From Rhodococcus ruber NBRC 15591 (GTDB taxonomy: Bacteria > Actinomycetota > Actinomycetes > Mycobacteriales > Mycobacteriaceae): a DNA stretch of 44,279 nt. The notes under the pieces are model-generated. The model did no database searches and was not told the DNA's origin. It saw nothing but the letters and a program-made list of their open reading frames with translations. The stretch is from NCBI RefSeq assembly GCF_001894945.1, contig NZ_BCXE01000015.1:1-44279 (forward strand), read 5' to 3'. Of this stretch, positions 34,147 through 44,279 are shown in pieces. The first letter of the stretch is position 1. Each line of letters begins with the position of its first letter. The translations under genes were made by a program, and so were the position numbers.

Positions 34147-35300
34147 CGCTGCCCCGCACCGGCCTCCGGCCCGGGCATCCCTGCCGCCGGCGCGGCCGCG
34201 ACCCCGACCGGCGCCGGGGCGGGGACGGGCGGTTCGGCCTGCGGGGCCACCTGCGGCATGCCGACGGTCTGCAGGATGCGGGCGATGATCTGGTCGGGCG
34301 AGACGTCGTCGGCGAGGGCGTCGTAGGACAGCACCAGCCGGTGCCGCAGCACGTCCGGGATGACGTCGACGACGTCCTGGGGCACGACGTAGTCGCGGCC
34401 GCGCAGCAGCGCCAGGGCCCGCGCGGCGGAGATGATGCCGAGCGTCGCCCGCGGGGACGCTCCGTAGGCGATCCAGCCGTCGACCTCGGTGAGGCCGATC
34501 TCGCCGGGAGCGCGGGTGGCGAAGATGACCCGCACCACGTAGTCGACGAGGGCGTGGTGGACGAACACGCGGTTGGCGACCTGCTGCAGGCGGATCAACT
34601 CGTCGCTGTCGAGGATCTGCTTGGGTTCGGGTGCCGCCACCCCCATGCGGTAGACGATCTCGCGTTCCTCCTCCACCGTGGGGTAGTCGACGAGGACCTT
34701 GAACAGGAACCGGTCGCGCTGCGCCTCCGGCAGCGGATACACGCCCTCGTTCTCGATCGGGTTCTGGGTGGCCATCACCAGGAACGGGTCCGGCATGGGG
34801 AAGGTCCGGCCACCGATCGTGACGTGCCGTTCGGCCATCACCTCGAGCAGGGCGGACTGCACCTTCGCCGGGGCACGGTTGATCTCGTCGGCGAGCACGA
34901 AGTTCGCCACGACGGGGCCGAGTTCGGTGTCGAAGGCTTCGCGGCCCTGCCGGTAGATGCGGGTGCCGACGAGGTCGGTCGGCACGAGGTCGGGGGTGAA
35001 CTGCACCCGCGAGAACGATCCGCCGACGACCTTGGCGAACGTCTCGACGGCGAGGGTCTTCGCCACGCCGGGGACCCCCTCGAGCAGCACGTGGCCGCGG
35101 GCGAGGACGCCGACGAGCATCCGCTCGACGAGCCGGTCCTGACCGACGATCACCCGTTTGACCTCGTAGATGGCCTGTTCGAGCAGCCGCACATCGTGTG
35201 CCTGGTCCGACGTGCGGCCCGCCTCCCCGGTCGGGGCGGACGCGGCGGTCTTCGCGTCCGACGTTGCCGTGCCCGACGTGCCACCCTCGCGTGAGGTCAC
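34143..35300 (-). CDS. moxR: MoxR-family AAA+ ATPase
   Basis: 385 aa from a GTG at 35300; a longer in-frame form to 35354 lacks a good start. AAA+ motifs: Walker A-type LLEGVPGVAKT near residue 75, Walker B NFVLADEINRAP, sensor 1 MATQNPIENEG and arginine finger region EAQRDRF. The C-terminal lid (GASPRATLGIISAARALALL) is typical of MoxR1. A 45-residue proline/alanine tail follows. MoxR ATPases remodel or mature partner proteins with VWA proteins; here it heads a moxR-DUF58-VWA operon downstream of ripA. Confidence 0.92.
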   Translation of the reverse strand: MTSREGGTSGTATSDAKTAASAPTGEAGRTSDQAHDVRLLEQAIYEVKRVIVGQDRLVERMLVGVLARGHVLLEGVPGVAKTLAVETFAKVVGGSFSRVQFTPDLVPTDLVGTRIYRQGREAFDTELGPVVANFVLADEINRAPAKVQSALLEVMAERHVTIGGRTFPMPDPFLVMATQNPIENEGVYPLPEAQRDRFLFKVLVDYPTVEEEREIVYRMGVAAPEPKQILDSDELIRLQQVANRVFVHHALVDYVVRVIFATRAPGEIGLTEVDGWIAYGASPRATLGIISAARALALLRGRDYVVPQDVVDVIPDVLRHRLVLSYDALADDVSPDQIIARILQTVGMPQVAPQAEPPVPAPAPVGVAAAPAAGMPGPEAGAGQR

Positions 35301-35448
35301 CAAGAATCCACCGCTTTCGCCTCGTTGCTGCTGGAAGTCACCTACCCACACCACTATTCCAGGTGGCGGACGTCGGCGCCGTCGCCGAGCCGGTGCCCGC
35401 GGTCACCGGTGTCGGACGAGCCTCCTCCGGCCGGGTGGGAGCAGTGTG

Positions 35449-37371
35449 TCAGGACACCATCCGTACCACGTACGGGGTCATGCCGTCCCAGCGTACCGGT
35501 GAGATCTTCACGTGCGAACCCGACTGCGGGGCTTCGATCATCTGCCCGTCGCCCAGGTACAGGCCCACGTGCTGGCTGGCGTTCGGGCCGTAGAAGATCA
35601 TGTCGCCGCGGCGCATCTGAGCCGACGGCACCTGCTCGCCGGCGGTGTACTGGTAGCCGGTGTAGTGCGGCAGCGAGATCCCGATCCCGGCGAACGCGTA
35701 GATCATCAGCCCGGAGCAGTCGAAGCCGACCTTGTTGTAGTCGCCGTAGCTGTCCGCGACGCCGCCGTCGCGGATGCCGAGGGTCGGACCGTTCTCGTCG
35801 CCACCGCCCCACGCGTAGGGCACCCCGATCTGGGACATCGCCCGGTCGATCACCGTCTCGACGGCGGCCGCGCCGGTGAGGGTCGAGCCCCGCTCGGGGC
35901 TGGTCCGGGGCCGGCTGCGGGTGGGCGGAGTGGTGGTGGTGTCCTCCTCCACCACCGGGTCGGCGCGGTCGGGACTCGTCGCGTCCTCGGAGCCGGACTC
36001 GTCGCTGCCGTCGGTCGACGAGTCGCCCGAGCCGCCGGTGCCCGAGCCGTCGGTGCCCGCACCATCGGTGCCCGAACCGTCGCTGCCCGAATCGTCGGTG
36101 CCCGAATCGTCGGTGCCCGAGCCGCCGGTCCCCGCACCATCGGTATCGGGCCCGCCCGTACCCGACCCGTCCGCGCCGGATCCGTCGGCACCGGATTCGT
36201 CGGCACCGGATTCGTCGACACCGGATTCGTCGGCGTCCGATCCGTCCTGCCCGGACGTGGCGCGCCCAGGCCGGGTCGTGCCGGAGGTCGGCGGCAGCGG
36301 CGACTCGAACCCGACCTCGGACTCGCCGGAGTCGGCGGCCGCGGCCTGGGGCCGCACGTAGCCGTCGATCTGGGTGTGGGGGCGCTGCCCGTTGGCCAAC
36401 TCGGCCGCGCGGGCATTGGCGTCGGAGTCGGCGGCGACGCGCCGGGCGGCGTCGGCCGCCGCCTGCCGCGCGGCAGCCTCGGCCGCCGCCGTCGCGGCCT
36501 CCTCGGCCTGCCGCTGCCGATCCCACTCCGCATACTGCGCGCGCTGACCCTCGAGTCCGGTGACGGTGCCGCGGGCCCGGTCGAGTTCGGCCTGCGCCTG
36601 TGCGCGGTCCTGTTCGATGCGTTGCTTCTCGGCCGTCTGCGCGGCCAGCGCGGTGCGCGCCTCGCTGATGGCGGCCTCGGCGGCGGCACGACGTTCCTCC
36701 GCCGCCGCGGCGGCGGCGTCCGCTTCCTGCTTGCTGGCGCGCGCTCGCGAGTCCCGGTTGGCCTGCTCGGTGCGGGCACGTTCGAGCGCGTCGAGGACGG
36801 CGGTGCGGCCCGCGGAGAGCAGACGCATGATCTGGGCGCGGTCGAGCAGATCGTCGGGCCCGGTGGAGCCGATGAACGAGGCGAGCGAGGCGACATTGGT
36901 GCCCTGGACGTAGCTGTCGCGGGCGAAGGCGTCGAAGTCCTGCTGGGCCTGCCGGATCCGGGTGCCCGCGTCCTTCAGCGCCTGCTGCGACAGGGTGACG
37001 GCGTGGGCGGCGGCGTCGGCGGCGTCGCGGGCGGACTGCAGGTCGACCAGGGCGCGGTTGACGTTCTCCCGTTTGATCGCCACCTGGTTCTCGAGTTCGG
37101 CGAGGTGCTGGTCGGCTGCGGCGATGCGGAGGATGAGACCGCCCACCTGGTCCAGCCCGGCGGCGACGGCACCCCCGGCGGCCGCGAGATCGGCATCGCT
37201 CGGATTGGGTGGCGGGGGCGGGACCGCCCCGGCGGACGCGGCAGTGCCGGCGATCAGCGAGGCGGCCAGGCCGATGCCGAGGACCAGCCGCGCCGTGCGG
37301 GGCAACCGGCGTCTTCGGGGCGTCCGCGACGACTGCCGGGACATCGCCTGCCGTATTCCGCTACGCCTCAC
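35449..37371 (-). CDS. ripA: RipA-type NlpC/P60 peptidoglycan endopeptidase
   Basis: 640 aa. The GTG at 37371 has GGGAGGG five bases upstream and is preferred over the ATG at 37344. Signal peptide at about residues 25-50 (LVLGIGLAASLIAGTAASAGA), then a long coiled coil (about 60-340) that in RipA occludes the active site, a Ser/Gly/Asp-rich linker (about 365-480), and a C-terminal NlpC/P60 domain. Catalytic residues C552 (GFDCSGL), H601 (SQHVGLY) and E613 have the same spacing as C383, H432 and E444 of M. tuberculosis RipA. It cleaves the D-Glu/meso-DAP bond for daughter-cell separation. Only one such gene is here; mycobacteria have tandem ripA-ripB. Confidence 0.93.
   Translation of the reverse strand: MRRSGIRQAMSRQSSRTPRRRRLPRTARLVLGIGLAASLIAGTAASAGAVPPPPPNPSDADLAAAGGAVAAGLDQVGGLILRIAAADQHLAELENQVAIKRENVNRALVDLQSARDAADAAAHAVTLSQQALKDAGTRIRQAQQDFDAFARDSYVQGTNVASLASFIGSTGPDDLLDRAQIMRLLSAGRTAVLDALERARTEQANRDSRARASKQEADAAAAAAEERRAAAEAAISEARTALAAQTAEKQRIEQDRAQAQAELDRARGTVTGLEGQRAQYAEWDRQRQAEEAATAAAEAAARQAAADAARRVAADSDANARAAELANGQRPHTQIDGYVRPQAAAADSGESEVGFESPLPPTSGTTRPGRATSGQDGSDADESGVDESGADESGADGSGADGSGTGGPDTDGAGTGGSGTDDSGTDDSGSDGSGTDGAGTDGSGTGGSGDSSTDGSDESGSEDATSPDRADPVVEEDTTTTPPTRSRPRTSPERGSTLTGAAAVETVIDRAMSQIGVPYAWGGGDENGPTLGIRDGGVADSYGDYNKVGFDCSGLMIYAFAGIGISLPHYTGYQYTAGEQVPSAQMRRGDMIFYGPNASQHVGLYLGDGQMIEAPQSGSHVKISPVRWDGMTPYVVRMVS
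36010..36244. repeat. Approximately 15-bp minisatellite in the ripA linker
   Basis: About fifteen imperfect 15-bp units encode pentapeptides of the form SG(T/A/S)D(G/D/E). Neighbouring units such as GTCGGCACCGGATTC recur almost exactly near 36186-36220. The array encodes part of the disordered linker between coiled coil and catalytic domain and is a likely spot for length variation between strains. The borders are approximate. Confidence 0.75.
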
Positions 37372-37681
37372 ATCGCCCTCCCTCGGTCGCGCCGGCGGGA
37401 CGCACCCGAGCGCAACCGGGAAAGGGGTCGGTGCAGCAGCGATCCACCACGGACGAGGCCGCGGTTGCACCGCTCGACGGCCCGGCGTCGACTCACGGTT
37501 CGCACCGCAACCCGGCACCGGGTATGTGTGACACCCCTTCCCCAAGAGCGCCAAGTGCACCGTACGACACTTCGCACCCCGAGGAAACTCCAGTCACAGA
37601 AGACGGAAGCGTACTGAGACCTGTGTCAACGGCCTGAGCTGTGACGACGGCCACAGTCGGGGGCGAAAATTCTCCGTCGCG
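37372..37681. promoter_or_regulatory. 310-bp ripA upstream region with CRP/GlxR-like site
   Basis: No gene is seen here. On the minus strand, TTGACA (37624-37629) could be a -35, though no good -10 lies 17 bases away. Just upstream, TGTGACGACGGCCACA (37640-37655) fits the cAMP-receptor format TGTGA-N6-TCACA with one mismatch. A further TGTGACACC lies near 37526-37534. A long leader of over 200 bases would precede ripA; I could not match it to a known riboswitch. Confidence 0.35.
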
Positions 37682-41286
<3,605 letters not shown>

Positions 41287-41398
41287 CACCCCCGGATCGG
41301 CCGCCCGCACCCGCGGGCGGACCACGCTGTGCACCGGCGGCGGGCTCGGGGCGACTTCGTCTCGGGCCCGCCGTCTCCGCCCCGAAAGGACGTTCGCG

Positions 41399-41971
41399 GT
41401 GCCCAAGGTCAGTGAGGACCACCTCGCCGCGCGCCGGAGACAGATCCTCGCCGGCGCCCGCCGGTGCTTCGCCGAGTTCGGCTACGACGGCGCCACGGTG
41501 CGCCGCCTGGAGGACGCCACGGGACTGTCCCGCGGCGCGATCTTCCATCACTTCAAGGACAAGGACGGCCTCTTCCTGGCCCTGGCGCAGGAGGACGCCG
41601 CGCGGATGGCCGACGTCGCCGCCGAGCAGGGCCTGGTGCAGGTGATGCGGGACATGCTCGCCTCACCCGAGCAGTTCGACTGGCTCGGTACCCGGCTCGA
41701 GATCACGCGGCGCCTGCGCACCGACCCGGACTTCGCGAAGGCCTGGACCCAGCACTCCGCGGAGCTGACCAAGGCGACGGTGGGCCGGCTCGAACGGCAA
41801 CGCGAGGCCGGCCGGCTGCGCGACGACGTGCCGACCGAGGTCGTGCTCAGCTACCTGGACCTGGTTCTCGACGGGCTGATCGCGCGGCTCGCCTCGGGCA
41901 CCGCCGACGGCGAGCTGGCGGCGGTGCTGGACCTGGTCGAGGAGTCCGTGCGGCGCACCGCCGCCGGCTGA
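41399..41971 (+). CDS. acnR: TetR-family repressor of aconitase
   Basis: 190 aa; GTG start preceded by GAAAGGA. The N-terminal TetR helix-turn-helix is clear (RRRQILAGARRCFAEFGYDGATVRRLEDATGLSRGAIFHHFKDKDGLF), followed by an all-helical ligand domain. The acn-acnR arrangement is the same as in Corynebacterium glutamicum, where AcnR represses acn, and as Rv1475c-Rv1474c in M. tuberculosis. It probably binds the acn promoter region between 38225 and 38481 and responds to citrate/iron status; this is inferred from orthology. Confidence 0.92.
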   Translation: MPKVSEDHLAARRRQILAGARRCFAEFGYDGATVRRLEDATGLSRGAIFHHFKDKDGLFLALAQEDAARMADVAAEQGLVQVMRDMLASPEQFDWLGTRLEITRRLRTDPDFAKAWTQHSAELTKATVGRLERQREAGRLRDDVPTEVVLSYLDLVLDGLIARLASGTADGELAAVLDLVEESVRRTAAG

Positions 41972-41976
41972 CCCGG

Positions 41977-42222
41977 TCAGGTCGAGGCGCGTGCCGCGCT
42001 GCGCCGGTTCGGTCCGCCCCGGCCGCGCAGCGCGACGTGGGACTCCACGAGCACGTTGTGCACGAACCCGTAGGAACGGCCCGTTTCCTGCGCCAGCGTC
42101 CGGATGCTCGCCCCGGCCTCGTAGCGGCGTTTCAGTTCTGCCTGCAGACGGTCACGCGATTCCCCCGTGACCCGTGTGCCCTTGGTCAGTACGCTCCCGG
42201 CGTGCTCGGATTTGCGTGCCAT
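41977..42222 (-). CDS. Small helix-turn-helix protein
   Basis: 81 aa from the ATG at 42222, which has GGGAGGA upstream. One helix-turn-helix is visible at about residues 35-60 (RYEAGASIRTLAQETGRSYGFVHNVL), matching the helix-turn-helix domain of small actinobacterial DNA-binding proteins; Rv1473A has a similar size and place. The N-terminus and C-terminus are basic (GGPNRRSAARAST), suggesting nonspecific DNA contact too. Convergent with acnR, five bases apart. Target genes are unknown. Confidence 0.8.
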   Translation of the reverse strand: MARKSEHAGSVLTKGTRVTGESRDRLQAELKRRYEAGASIRTLAQETGRSYGFVHNVLVESHVALRGRGGPNRRSAARAST

Positions 42223-42368
42223 CGGATCCTCCCGTCGGCTCGGCAAGGCCCCGCCTCCCAGGCTAGTTCACGGCGCGGGGCACCGGGAGGAATCGCGCAG
42301 GTCCGGGCCGCAGCGGCCGCCCGGCTCCGCACCGGAGATGCGCCCGCACCCGCCGCGCAGGTCGAAGC

Positions 42369-43997
<1,629 letters not shown>

Positions 43998-44109
43998 GCG
44001 TGGGACTCCTCAGGGATGTTTCGGATCGGTTGCCGATGATGCCGCAGGGGCAGGCGCACGAACCATTCATTTTACCGTCCGCAGCGCCGACTCCCGACGT
44101 GAGATGCGC

Positions 44110-44115
44110 TACGTT
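44110..44115 (+). promoter_or_regulatory. -10 element TACGTT, leaderless start of SDR gene
   Basis: TACGTT ends seven bases before the ATG at 44123; no Shine-Dalgarno is present. The 125-bp gap to the divergent ABC-F gene holds both promoters. Confidence 0.45.
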
Positions 44116-44122
44116 CCCCGGC

Positions 44123-44279
44123 ATGACGACTTCCCCCCGATATCCCGCCGGCTCGGACCTGACGGGCCGGACGGCACTGGTGACCGGAGCGAGCCGCGGG
44201 ATCGGCAAGGCGATCGCCGCGGCGCTGCTCGCCCGCGGCGCGAACGTGGCCCTCACGGCCCGCAAGGCCGAGCCGCTCC
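44123..44279 (+). CDS. SDR-family oxidoreductase, 5' part (runs off window)
   Basis: The first 52 residues are visible: a short leader ([15 protein letters not shown]), then [20 protein letters not shown], the classical NAD(P)-binding T-G-x3-G-x-G loop of FabG-like short-chain dehydrogenases. The remainder lies beyond position 44279, so substrate class cannot be judged. Confidence 0.88.
   Translation, partial: MTTSPRYPAGSDLTGRTALVTGASRGIGKAIAAALLARGANVALTARKAEPL

Noticed and set aside
36010-36244. CRISPR array
   Set aside because: Regular 15-bp units, but in-frame coding for a linker, with no spacers and no cas genes.
37372-37681. A ydaO-type (c-di-AMP) riboswitch before ripA
   Set aside because: Considered because such elements precede cell-wall hydrolases in actinobacteria, but I could not find the conserved core by eye; needs a covariance search.

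Overview
The window reads as chromosome of a high-GC mycolic-acid actinobacterium, most likely Rhodococcus or a close relative. The basis is very high GC, frequent GTG starts, several leaderless-type promoters, and a long stretch whose gene order matches, from memory, Mycobacterium tuberculosis Rv1473-Rv1496. That stretch runs in mirror image and holds ABC-F, acnR, acn, an Rv1476-like gene, ripA, moxR, DUF58, VWA, mabA, inhA, hemH, nfeD, stomatin, a TVP38 gene, mutA, mutB and meaB. The genus is an inference; no 16S or reference comparison was possible.

Layout. 1-2.7 kb: tRNA-Leu(GAG), lacking one 5' base, then a strong hairpin, a small PLDc_N-type membrane protein, an SDR with a four-cysteine ribbon, a universal stress protein, and the 5' part of a DUF2784 gene. 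2.7-13.3 kb: a 10,592-bp Tn3-family mercury-resistance transposon. It has 54-bp terminal inverted repeats with one mismatch and a perfect 5-bp target duplication (GGTTC), and it splits the DUF2784 gene, whose 3' part resumes at 13315. The element carries tnpA, a TnpI-like tyrosine recombinase with an apparent internal resolution site, and mer genes on two divergent arms. The minus arm is an ArsR-type regulator, a MerF-like Cys-Cys membrane protein, a CxxC lipoprotein, a CcdA-like membrane protein and a flavin disulfide reductase. The plus arm is merA, a MerR-family gene and merB. Overlapping divergent promoters and a palindromic operator lie between the arms.

13.5-17.5 kb: an enoyl-reductase-like protein, a short cysteine-ending leader peptide upstream of a TauE/SafE (TSUP) exporter, and a family III CoA-transferase. 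17.5-22.6 kb: the methylmalonyl-CoA mutase operon mutA-mutB-meaB. 22.9-24.7 kb: a TVP38/DedA-type protein and a SatD-like/HTH gene coupled to a membrane protein, preceded by two identical-format palindromes. 24.8-32.1 kb: stomatin/NfeD pair, DUF3097, two uncharacterised genes, and the FAS-II/heme operon mabA-inhA-hemH. 32.2-38.2 kb: moxR-DUF58-VWA cluster, the RipA-type peptidoglycan endopeptidase and an Rv1476-like membrane protein. 38.5-44.3 kb: acn-acnR, a small HTH protein, an ABC-F ATPase and the start of an SDR.

The most interesting points are the mer transposon, with its four-gene envelope thiol module and recombination site, and the putative cysteine-sensing leader peptide upstream of the TSUP exporter.
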